From assembly GCA_911728435.2 (NCBI GenBank), contig OU452205.1, positions 124,001 through 188,000 on the forward strand: a DNA stretch of 64,000 nt, read 5' to 3'. This stretch comes from Apoderus coryli (Eukaryota; Arthropoda; Insecta; Coleoptera; Attelabidae). Below the pieces are notes generated by a model that was given only the letters and a program-made list of their open reading frames with translations, ran no database searches and was not told the origin of the DNA. The position numbers were made by a program, and so were the translations under genes. This document shows, one piece after another, positions 20,701 to 31,600 of the stretch. Numbering within the stretch: position 1 is the stretch's first letter; every line of letters starts with the position of its first letter.

Positions 20701-23700
20701 GAACGCTTCGATATTAAGAGTCTGGAATTAAGAAGGGTACAGCAATGTTTACGATTTTTGTATTGTCTATTCAGTGGTAGAGTGAACTGTGACAGTATTT
20801 TGATGTGTTTTCATTTTTGAGTTCCGTGATTGTATTCTAGAAGTGATATGACATTCTATACACCACAAGCGAGAACTAACCTGCTGCTGAAATCGCCAAT
20901 TTATAATATGTGTAATTTATTTAATCAAATAAGTGAAAACTGCGATCTATTTTTTAGCTGAACAACGATTTTGCATTGTAATCTGTATTTTTTCAGATGT
21001 AGTGCCGCTGTTTCTGTCTCATTTATGTTTCATGTATGTTATGTAATACATAATTATTTCTATATCTCTTATGTTAATATTAGTTCTTAAGATTGCTCTG
21101 TAAATGGAATTTTCTGTTGAGCAATAAAGCAATTATTATTATTATTATAAAACGAGATCGATTTGTGTAGTTCGCGAACGAAGTAGTACGAAAGATCTAA
21201 TCCTACAAGTGAATTGAAAAATTGAATCACGGCGAACTAATAAGATTGGTCGGTATAGTACACGATATTTTAATGTCAACCGCCATATATTCTTAATTTT
21301 GGCCTAATGCCACATTTAAGCTAACGTTTTTTGATATTTGTTTCAGATTCCTCTCATCCATCTGAAACTAAATTCGATAATGGATTTGTGTGTCTAATTT
21401 GTGAAACACAATACATGAATCCGTTCGTGTTGGGTAAACATATGTCAAAAGAACACTGCCCATCAGAGCTGCCATATCAGTGCGGTACTTGCTGTTACAG
21501 ATGTTCAAATCATCGACAGGTGAGTCAGTAATATAAAATACGTGGAATTTACAGCTTTTTATTGTATTATATTGTAATTTATCGAATCGGTACGTATTTT
21601 TACATACTGAACTTGCGCTATATAGATTTGGTGGTGATGTCTCTAATAATGGTTCATGATTATAACGGGTCGAACATGGCTGCCCTAAAAAAAATTTTTG
21701 ATAATTTCACTTTAAAGGCAGAAACTAACTAAATAAGAAAAAACGTTCACCATGAAACACACTTCAATCTCTACGCGCTTTTTGCTGACTGACGATGCTA
21801 ACAGTGTCAGCAAAACTCATCGACTATTCAATTAACTAACGAAATTCACGCATGAATCAAATATAAATGCATATAAGAATTTTGAATTTTGTTTTCAGGC
21901 TATTGACCATTTCTATAAACAACATGATAACGGACCCACTATCCAATGTCCATTCTGTCTGAAATCAACGACGGTGTTCTCGTTATCAAGAAACATTTCG
22001 CAAAACATGCACTATTTCATTCAACACCTTCAGAAACATCATAGAAAACAATTTGCTAGGCGTTGTGGCAAGTGTAATTTGTGGTTCGTACAAAAGGACG
22101 TTCTCAAAGACCATCAAACTAAAATGCATGTCTCACAGCGAGGTAAACGAGGTATGGTACCGTGGATGGCACCAAGGAATGGTGTTATGGTACCCAAGTC
22201 AAAATTGGATAAGTTCCCTTGCGATGGAGAGGGTATTAATTTCAGTACGTTGAGTTTTAAAGTACAGAAGAATTTAAAATGTAAGGAATGTGATACACCT
22301 TTGGATACGCCAAAACATTTCCCGTAAGTTGAATATGTTATTTTAGTGCATGTTAATAGTAAGTAGATTTAAATTGAATGGGTATGCATGTATCCTACAC
22401 TGCTACCACAGGAAGGAGCTCCCTCGCATGTATCATCCATCCATTTGTCTCTGCTGGGAGACTTTATAAAGCTGTAACTTTCAATGTAAACCAACAGTCT
22501 GTTGTTCAAAACTATGTCGAGAGGAGTTAAATCCAGAAGTATGTTCATAGCTGCTGATGGTGTGGTGGATTATGCACCAGTGATTGCCATCTACTCCCAC
22601 TGACACTAGCTCTGAATCATATTCAGGGTAATTTGAGTCCTTCAAGCAGCCATTCTTTCAGAACTTGATATAAACTTTATGACCAAACCATTAGAGTGAA
22701 CTTGATAGTCAACTCCTTCTCGTTCTAGTCCAACAAACAGGTCTTTCACAAAAGAATTGACATGTTCCACCCTGTGAGCAGCTTCGGATATATATTTCTA
22801 AGCAAGAAACCATGTATAATAATAGCTCCAGCTCATGAATCATTTCATATTGTTTTTTTACAGATCTTTTGAAAGTTGTCAAAACCCTAACTGCCAATAT
22901 TCCACGTGTTGTTCCAATGCCATGCAAGAGCACAATGCCAGGTGTAGTAAAAATCCTAATCCAACAATACCAGAAGAAAAACTCCCATATGAAATGTTTT
23001 GCGTATGTGGATTTAGCAGCTTAGATGGTAAGGATATTTTGTGATTCGCATTAACCAATATTTTCCGTACTTTTTTTTATCAAATTTTACTTTTAATTTT
23101 GTTCATTTGCAGGTAACCAGTTAGCTAAACATTTAGCTATTTGTGAGAGAAAATCGGCATATTCAACTCCTGCGGAGGCAAAATCTGCATGTGTAACACA
23201 TAGTATGCTGGACGTTCTAGGTTTAGTTAGAAAACCTGAAGAAAGTGAAAAGAAAATACCAGATACCAAACCAGATCCCGATGCAATCGAAATTGATGAT
23301 GATGAGGAGGATGAGCCATTAGTAAAACGTGCAAAAACAGAGGTTTTATCCATTGAGGATGAACGCATGCAAGTCACAGTTTCTTCACCTGCTGTCACTG
23401 AGAAACCATCTTCTGATTCGCCTGTAGTTCACACAAATGATGCTGAAGAAGTTTCCAATGATAACACTGACATTGACCACAGCAAAGAGAAAGTGGAATT
23501 GCAACCAACTGAAAATAAAGACCTTGAAATCAGTGACAATCCTAAATCACCACCTCCAATAGGATGTAACGACATTACGGAATTGTCACATCCAGCTGAT
23601 GACATTACGGAATTGTCACATCCAGCTGATGCGGAGATGAATGAAGTTGAATCATCAGAGGTGCCTGATAAACCTTCATCATGCAGCAATGAAGAAGGAT

Positions 23701-24296
23701 CTAATAAAAATGACAACGAAACCAATAATTCACCAGAAGCGGAGGATATTATAGAACCTAATGAAAGTAGCCCACGAGATGGTGAAGTAGATAACGTTGA
23801 TTCGGTAGAAGAAAATGATAATGAAAATGTAAATAAGAAAAGTGACGAAGAAGATACAAAAGAAGATGAAACAGAATTGGAAGCAAAAGCAAATGAAATA
23901 GCAGAAGAAGGCAATCATGAAACGAGTGAAGATAAAAATGAATCAAATGTCGAAATAAGTAAAGAAACTCAAGAAGATGATAACATCAACGTAGAAACAG
24001 AACATGAAAATAATAAAGCTGACACAGCTGTAGTAGTAAATGATGGTGAAATATCTCCTGTTGAAGAGCGTTTGGCAGTAGATTCAGAGCAACGGCCTTT
24101 GTTAACGAAAATAGATGATGATTTCTCTGGAGGTGAAGAAGAGGAAGCACAGTCCAGTTTAAATCAAATAATTGAAGATAAAATATCAGCTCTTACAGAA
24201 AATGAAGGCGAAGATAGTAAAGAAGAAAATGTAAATATGGATACAAATGAAGTCGTCACGGAAAATGAAGCAACTTTCAGTATGGAAACTGACTAA
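17737..24296 (+). CDS. POGZ: POGZ/row-like zinc-finger protein C-terminal exons (likely alternative end of the upstream locus)
   Basis: Exons 17737-18013, 21347-21519, 21899-22323, 22864-23027 and 23113-24296 join in phase into 740 codons plus stop. The opening 'PLENYYYGTIDN' and the fingers follow human POGZ in order: C-P-F-C...H...H, C-R-Y-C, C-L-I-C...H...H, C-G-T-C, C-P-F-C, C-G-K-C...H...H. Next come the distinctive 'CKECDTPLDTPKHFP' and 'CQYSTCCSNAMQEH' modules and a last C-V-C-G finger. The tail is a long D/E/N/S-rich region with a SUMO-interaction-like 'AIEIDDDEED'. POGZ and row are nuclear HP1-associated proteins; that role is inferred here. The only in-frame ATG nearby (17728) lies inside the acceptor tract. 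Joined to exons 1-5 (5198-9341, phase 0) it would give 1017 residues. Confidence 0.88.
18014..19370. other. AT-rich intron sequence
   Basis: Intron after the first zinc-finger exon. It is very AT-rich, with purine-rich A/T runs at about 18440-18900, and no gene or defined repeat is recognised before the LINE that starts near 19380. Confidence 0.4.
19380..21150 (+). mobile_element. 5'-truncated, frameshifted LINE (F-A-D-D family)
   Basis: Three broken frames hold successive parts of one LINE ORF2. Frame 19383-19751 has 'VNAFADFFQSVF' and 'KLKNKFTSGPDGIPS'. Frame 19744-20076 has 'HQHGFVTGCSTLSNL' and 'IYTDFAKAFDRIDHS'. Frame 20155-20820 has 'LIFADDLKIFARV', 'SLNPDKCKVITF' and 'IERVQRKFLKYLC'. 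Frameshifts and a small deletion near 19690 and 20080 kill it. It ends at AATAAA plus a (TTA)n tract near 21125-21150. It resembles the family of the LINE at 24.9-26.8 kb but with a different tail repeat. It lies in the first intron of the zinc-finger part. Confidence 0.88.
22324..22863. other. Intron with unidentified sequence
   Basis: Intron between zinc-finger exons 3 and 4. Its composition is richer than the other introns, and a minus-strand frame around 22640-22860 reads part of 'VEHVNSFVKDLFVGLEREG'. I recognise no family, so this may be a piece of an unknown transposon or retrogene. Confidence 0.3.
23571..23630 (+). repeat. Exact 30-bp in-frame tandem duplication in the acidic tail
   Basis: Two identical 30-bp copies (23571-23600, 23601-23630) each encode D-I-T-E-L-S-H-P-A-D. 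The exact identity indicates a recent slippage or duplication event that kept the frame of the zinc-finger protein. Confidence 0.95.
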
Positions 24297-24720
24297 ATGC
24301 AGCTATTTCTTAAAATATTGAGTATAAATCAGAATGAATGGTTTATATGGACAGTGTTTCTAAAATATAATTTAAGTGACTTATAATCATTTTGGCCTGG
24401 GCCGCCACTGTGTATATATTTTGTGACTGCTTGGTGAAATAATTTATGTAAATACACAGATTTTAATTTTTTTTCTGTATAAAAAATTCCATAAAGATTC
24501 GTATACAAATATTTTGTGGTAGTTTTAAGTATTCGAGAAAATTATGTTTCATCTCATTTTTATATATAAAAAGATTGATTTAATTAAGACACAGGGAATT
24601 TTGTTGCTAAAACTGAATTCGTTCAATATTTTGTAAGATTGTATTTCCAATACAGAATAGTATGAAATATAACATTATTGTTTTTTTAATTATTAGTTTT
24701 ATTATCACTGTTCCGGATCC
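24297..24720. other. 3' UTR and flank of the zinc-finger transcript
   Basis: AT-rich. No perfect AATAAA was found close to the stop; variants such as AATATA or ATAAAG occur. The next LINE begins around 24700-24860. Confidence 0.35.
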
Positions 24721-26795
24721 GGATACTACGATAATATGAAAGCAGCAGTTCTCAACAGCATCGGACCGGGATAGCCCTTTGCAATAACAACTGGCGAAAA
24801 GCAGGGTTGTGTCATTGCAACACGGGCTGTCCCACCACATATTGGAGTTAACCACAGAATTTGTGGAGATTTGTTCAGAGCAGGAGTTGTTCGAGAATAC
24901 CGGGAAGTATGGTTGATGTGTCCGGAGAATGTCTTTCTAGTCCGGAAGGTATAGTTAATGCATTTGCGACCTTTTTTAGTTCTGTTTATGAACAGCCATC
25001 AGAGCGCGTGCCTGCGGTTTGTGTACCGTTTGATTCATCAATTTCGGTTGGCATTGTCGGTCTTCAGGATGTAATTTCCGCACTGAAAAAACTTAAACCT
25101 AAAATGACGTCAGGCCCTGATAATATACCATCATTCTTTTTAAGAGACTGTGCTCATGCCTTCGCTGAGCCACTGCGCGTTTTGATTAATAAGTCCCTAC
25201 CGACTGCTTGGAAGATCTCTCGTATTTGTCCGGTCTATAAATCTGGTGCTAAAGATCATGTTGAGAATTATCGGCCAATTTCCATTTTGTCTAACTTTTC
25301 GAAGATTTTTGAGATGGTCGTGTATGTGAAAGTATTTAATCAAGTCAAAAATCGCATCTCCCAATATCAACATGGATTTTTCACTGGTCGCTCACCTGTT
25401 ACCAACCTAACCTGCTTTACTCAGGATATATGCTCAGCTCTCAATAATGGCTTACAAGTTGATGCGATATACACTGACTTCTCGAAGGCCTTTGATAGGA
25501 TCGATCATGCAATACTTATGACTAAGCTGGATATCATGGGCTTTCAACACCGTACTGTTCAATTTTTCAATTCTTTTCTATCTGACCGCGAGCAATTTGT
25601 CGAATTCAGGGATTTTCGATCTTCATCTTTTATTCCTACCAGTGGTGCACTTCAGGGAAGCAATCTAGCTCCACTCTTATTTGCCATCTATGTAAACGAC
25701 ATTGCTGCTGAAGTCTCTAGCGACTATCTTTTGTTCGCCGATGATTTGAAATTGTATAGACCAATTGCTACCGAGGACGACTGCATATGCTTGCAACGGA
25801 TCTCGGTGAACTTGAGGAATGGTGCATTAGGAACAGGCTTCCGCTCAACGTCAGTAAGTGCAAACTCATGTCATTTACCAGACGACAGAGTGTAATTAGT
25901 TTCAATTATACGCTCAATGGTGTTGTTCTTGAATCTTATGAGTCAATAAAGGACTTGGGAGTGATCATGGATAGTGAAATGACGTTTGATACTTATATTG
26001 ACTCTATTTCACAAAGCGCGATCCGAATGATGGGTTTTATTCTCCGCTCAACTACTGATTTTCAGGATATTGACTGTCTACTTCAGCTGTACGGAAGTTT
26101 TGTCCGCTCTAGATTGGAATATGCCTCTTTTGTATGGTCTCCTTTATACCAGGTACACATCAATAAATTGGAGCGTATTCAAAGAAAATTTTTAAAAATT
26201 TTAGCTTTTAAGATCGATGGATGTTTCCCAGTCAGGGGCATTGACCATAATATATTGTTAAACAGATTTAATGTTAATTCATTGGTTTTTCGTAGAGATT
26301 CGGCTGGTCAAATATTCCTGTTTAAGCTTATAAACAGCATAATTGACTCCCCTCGCCTTTTGGAACAACTGCCCTTTAATTTACCACAATTCTTCTCTCG
26401 AACGATGAATTTATTTAGAGTGCCGCGTTTCAACACCAATTATGCATCGAGATCACCTCTTTACCGAGCATGCCGAACCTGCGATCGTCTTAATATACAT
26501 CGATCTGTACATTACTTTGACGGGTCACTGTGGTCTTTTCGCGCTGGTTTGTATCGGTACTTGAGCACCCTGGACATGTAGAGCGTATGGTGAGTTTGTT
26601 GTATGGTGATTTTGTTGTATTGTTGTTAACTTTATATCGCTTTATGGTGTATTTTTCTGGGCTTATGCTTTTTCGATAATTTTTATCAATTATTTAGTTT
26701 ACTATTGAGATAATATCCATTGTCTAGTACTTAGAATTGTCTTGGTATTGGGTCTTGACCTGTTAGACAATAAAGTATTTATTTATTTATTTAAC
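24720..26795 (+). mobile_element. LINE copy with a nearly complete RT and one frameshift
   Basis: Two overlapping frames, 24861-25895 and 25787-26581, cover one ORF2 with a frameshift near 25800. Visible blocks are 'VNAFATFFSSVYEQ', 'KPKMTSGPDNIPSFF', 'VENYRPISILSNFSKIFE', 'QHGFFTGRSPVTNL', 'IYTDFSKAFDRIDHAIL', 'LLFADDLKLYRP' (catalytic F-A-D-D) and 'LERIQRKFLKILAFKIDG'. The endonuclease is missing, so the copy is 5'-truncated near 24720-24860. It ends 'GACAATAAAG' followed by (TATT)n at about 26770-26793. It is the same family as the minus-strand copy at 1385-2590. Confidence 0.9.
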
Positions 26796-27595
26796 GGAGA
26801 CAGACTTCGAGAGTTTCTCTTACCTCGGCAGAATTCTCGCGGGGAACGCAAATATCGATGATGAAATTCAGCATCGTATAAGATGGGCAAGCGCATCTTT
26901 TGGCTATCTGAGGACGTGAGACTTCCATTATCATAACATCGACGTTCGAACTAACTTGCGAGTGTATAATGCTATTGTAGTTCCTACCCTCACGTGTAGC
27001 TGTGAGTTTGGACCACTTATCGGAGGCATTTATAAACCCAAGAGAAGTACCATCAACAATGTCTCAGAAGAATTATTGGAATCAAATGGCAGGACCGACG
27101 ACAAACATCAGTGTTCTAGAGGAAACTGAAACAACTAGCCTTGAGGCGATCGACTAGCCACGTAATCTGCATGCCTACGGAACGCCTTCCAAAGAAAATC
27201 CTTTATTCACAGCTTAAGGTCGGCTCACGAAATCAAGGAGGGCAGCAAAAGAGGTACAAGGATGTTCTTAAGACCAACATGAAGAAGTGTGGCAACTGGG
27301 AGCAGATCGCGAACGACCAACCGAGATGGAGGTATACCATTTACGAGGGTCGTCAAGTTTTTGAAGAGCAGCGTCGACGACATGAAGATGCGAAGAGACA
27401 GCATCGAAAGGAGAGAGAATGCATCGATGGGCCAGCGCACCTACAACAGCCGGTCAATGGTGATGATTGGGTGTGTTAATTTTGTGAAAGGATTTGCGAC
27501 TCTAGGATCGGTTTGTTTAGCCATCTTAGGGTTCACAACAGAAATCCCTGAGTTGGAATAATTCATACTCGCTAGCGAGTGAATGCTGATGATCA
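26796..27595 (+). mobile_element. Degraded 3' end of a second LINE family with C-terminal zinc finger
   Basis: Conceptual reading in several frames gives 'FSYLGRILAGNANIDDEIQ', 'RIRWASASFGYLR', 'NLRVYNAIVVPTL', 'TERLPKKILYSQL', 'RYKDVLKTNMKKCGNWEQIA' and 'NDQPRWRYTIYEG', ending in a weak Cys-x2-Cys...H finger. This is the usual end of a widespread insect LINE protein whose core has 'YLGS...DAEI..RI..A...F..L'. Frameshifts and stops show decay. The last ~48 bp (27545-27592) recur at 56882-56929, marking a tiny copy of the same element inside the satellite region. Confidence 0.7.
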
Positions 27596-28620
27596 ATGTT
27601 GCTCATCAACGGTCGCAATAAATCAGCATTGATACATACTTCCATTAATTTTTCCAAGTGATGCCGTAAAAACTTCAAGCATTTGTCGTTGTATTCTTTT
27701 ATGTTTTTCAAATAATCGGTAGCCTTTAATTGTCCAGTAGTTAAAACCTGTATTAACTATTATTTATCTCTCTCAAATTCTTACTCTAATAAGCCTTTTT
27801 TATTTTTGAAAATTTGCTGCCTCTGCCATAAATTTCAGCAAAAGAAAATCAAGTTTACAGCCTAGACATACGAATTTTTCAGTTTCAGCCTAAACCCCAC
27901 AATTAAAACGATAAGTAAATTATGAAAGCGCATGTATTTTCTAAATTTATACAAATTACAATCTGCTCAGTCTATATATTTACAATAATTATGTGGCAAT
28001 GAACAAAAATATACAAGGCATTTGTTTGTAACAACACTTTTGACTAGGAAAATGGTGTTTAATTTATGCAAAAATAAAAATACACAAAACTTACACACAA
28101 ATTATTTTACATTATTGTTTTTTCATTGGAAAATATTGATGCCACACATCTTTAATAAAAGATTCTTACGTTATCATACGTATTCATCATAGTTTGCTTA
28201 CATCTAAATTTACAAATAAAAAATTAAATTCGTATAAAATATCGCTATAATAGATATTGGTTCTGAAAACATACAAGTATCCATTCTATGAGGTGATTGA
28301 ACCTTAATTTGTTCTTTGTTATGAGGTTCAATTAACTATTTCAAATTAATTAGTGAACCTCAACAAACTTAAGAAAAAATATATAAAGCTAGCACTATAA
28401 AACTTAATTTATCGTTCTCTTAGCAATGATAAATGGCCTTTTCTTGCATGGTAACTTTAATAATAACAATTGTTTAACATTTTAGTTTTCAACGAACCTA
28501 GAACCTATGATAGCATTTAACTATGGTCAGTCCTATTATAACATTTAAATTCTTAGAAGAAAGCTTTGTAGAAAAAATATTTAGTAAAAAAGACCCAACT
28601 GAGGCAAGTAGAATCGATGT
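27596..28620. other. AT-rich non-coding DNA, 3' flank of TMEM18
   Basis: No gene recognised. It contains the 3' UTR side of the minus-strand TMEM18 gene, whose stop codon is at 28621-28623. A short imperfect inverted repeat of 'GAGGTTCAAT...' type occurs near 28290-28365. Confidence 0.4.
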
Positions 28621-31600
28621 TTAATCACTTTTAGGTTTTAGTTGCTTTTCTTCCTGTCGTTGCTTTCTAATTTTTTCTTTCAACTGTGCTGTTTTAATAG
28701 TTGTCATTAATTGTGTCGATTGATATAGCCAACTACCCTGAAAGAAAAATGAATATTTGCTTCGTTTCGTAGTGTTTTTATACGAGGTTTGTTCCATAAA
28801 TATCCAGAATGTCTAAACAACTTCTGTGGGGTTCGAGGCTAACCAGCAAACTCGTCAGCCTAATAATATTTCATTGAAAGTTGCTTTTGCTTTAAAAATA
28901 TTCGCTTTTATGAGTAATACACGTTTGCATGCGTTCGAACACTTTGCCGTCATCGCATTTTTTCAATCATCTTTCGACACCTCCAAAATATAACTTTTGA
29001 ATGTACCGTTTTGGAATTAAAAAAAGACGTGCAAAGATATCGCAATAATTTTATTTTTACATGAAAGCCTGTACCTTAATCTACTTTTCTACATAATTTC
29101 CGTGAATATTGAGGCACTTGTCATAACGAGGCACCAGTTTTTGAATACCCTCCTCATAAAATTCTGCCGCCTGACTTGTTAACCACTGTATCACAAATGA
29201 TTTGACTTCGTTATCGTCTTGAAGACGCTGACCACCCAGGTGTTTCTTCAAGTGCAGGAACAAATGGTAGTCGCTGGGCGCCAGATCAGGGCTGTATGGA
29301 GGATGATCTAGAGTTTCCCATTTAAAAGATTTGATGAGATCTTTGGTCCGATTAGCCACATGTGGACGGGCATTGTCATGCAGCAAAACGATACCCTTAC
29401 TCAACTTGCCACGTCTTTTGTTCTGGATTGCACGACGCAGATTGTTCAATGTCTCACAATAAGACGCTGCATTGATTGTCTCATTACGAGGCAGAAACTC
29501 CACTAGCAATACTCCTTTTCTGTCCCAAAAAACTGTGCACATGATTTTCCGGGCAGAAATTGTTTGCTTAAACTTCACTCTTTTGGGTGATGATGAATGT
29601 CGCCATTCCATGGATTGTTGTTTCCATTCTGGTGTGACGTAGGCCACCCATGTTTCGTCACCAGTAACAATTTGGTCTAAAAAATCTTCACCTTCATTGT
29701 GGTACCGCTCAAGGAAAGTCAATGCACTGCATAAACGTTGGGTTTTGTGCAAATCCGTCAACATTTTTGGAACCCAACGTGAACACAATTTCCGGTAATT
29801 CAAGTTCCCTGTCACAATGCGATACAAAACACTACGAGAATATTGAGGAAAGCAGGCGCACATTGATGAAATTGTAAAGCGTCTGTTTTCTCTCACCTTT
29901 TCCTCCACTTTCTGCACCAAATCTTCATTAACGACAAAAGGACGCCCACTCCGTTCTTCATAATGCACATTTGTGCGGCCATCTTTAAATGCTCTCACCC
30001 ATTTCCTTACCATTCCATCACTCATAATGTTTTGTCCGTAAACTTCACAGATCTCACGATGAATATCGATCGGTTTTACGCCTTTAGCACTAAGAAATCG
30101 TATAAAAATCCGTACTTCACAATCGGCGGGACTCACGATTGTCGGAGGCATCTTAAACACTCAGTAAACAACGTATACAATGAGGAATCAGACTGTAATG
30201 GCGTCAGTGCGTAGACAAGAGATGTAGGTAACCAGCGCGCATGCACGGAACGCCGACCGTAGCGCTGCGGCAGCGGAATCGCAAAACGGTACTTACTACG
30301 TGCCTCGTATCTATGACGTCTTATGCCGACGAAAATCATTGTTTATGCTATTTATTCTGGGTGTTTGGGAACAAAAATAAATCATTCGGTGCCAAAAGCG
30401 AACTGCATGGCGGATGACCCATCAATTCGATTCTTTGAGCGGTCAAATAGTTTATTGTTTGATGAGATGTGTGAGCGCTCGCATTGTTTTGATGAAAGTT
30501 ACGTTCCTCGAAGAGTACAGTTGTCACATGAGCAGAGTTTCCGAAAAAAAAGGCGTCCATTTGCTTGGATCGCTAACCACTTTTGTTGGATGTGACAGAG
30601 TCATCTTGAAACATCCATACAGTTGATTGCTGTTTACGTTCCGGCTCATACGCATAGCTCCATGATTTGTCATCTGTTACAATCTTATAAACATCTTCTC
30701 TTTTTGAGCTTTCGTCAAATTGTGTGGGATCCAACGAGAACAAACCTTTCTTACAGCTAAATGCTCTTGTAATATTTTATGTATGTGGGTGGAACTAATG
30801 CTTGGTTGCCTCAATCCCAGAGTGTGTTACGTGCCGATTTTGCGTGAAGCGTGAGTTTTTACACAGCATCAATGTTTTCGTGCATCTAACAACAATAAGT
30901 GTTGGTCAAAATATAAATACTTGCCCTCGTATTATCTCTAAAGTTCGAGGGATACCATCAACCATCAGGCAGAATATTTATAGGACAAACCTCGTAATAT
31001 AATTAATTAAAATACCCTTTAGCTATTGTGTTAAAAGTAAAGAGCGTAATATTTACATACAATAACTTAAAGTAAAATATACAACTTATTGTTTTACAAG
31101 CTGCATTAATTATTAAAATTATATCTGTAGGTTATCAAAGTAAGTGCTAAAAATACTCTGTTCGTTAAATATATTTGTCGTGTATTTATGATTATGATAA
31201 TGGCATGCATCTCCATTCGTTTAAATTTTAAATCAATAAAGTTTTAGGTACCTAGATCTACGGCAGAAAGAAATTCAACATATTTTTTACAGAAATAAAA
31301 TTATCATTGAAAATGAAGTGAAATAACTCAGTTGCGCTACGAAAAATAGTCAACTAATTTTTACGGGAACGTGAATAATAATACTTGTAATATAAAAGAG
31401 ATTATAACCAATTAATTCATATGTTACGATTTTTACCCGAAATATATAATTTATGCATGCATTGAGGTAGAATTAAGGTCACGCTCTAGCTTGCGATCTT
31501 CAATCACAGGTTGCACAAGCTCCCTTGTATCCCAGAATGCGATTGTACGATCCTTTTTTTTTTGGCTTTCCCATAAAGTCGTCCCTAAAAGCTTATTGCA

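Larger units (their letters stand above)
28783..30994 (-). mobile_element. Old mariner copy split by a second mariner
   Basis: Terminal inverted repeats CGAGGTTTGTTCC (28783) and GGACAAACCTCG (to 30994) are flanked by TA on both sides. Inside, on the minus strand (about 30348-30600), decayed transposase reads 'SKQMDAFFFGNSAHVTTV' and 'SAHTSHQTINYLTAQRIELM', the second half of a common insect mariner family. Stops and a broken 'H-P-P-x-S-x-x-L-A-P-N-D' block show it is dead. A younger mariner sits between about 28985 and 30310, separating its ends. Confidence 0.75.

Noticed and set aside
23429..23946. Serine/phenylalanine-rich minus-strand frames
   Set aside because: They are antisense shadows of the acidic E/D/N-rich tail of the zinc-finger protein.
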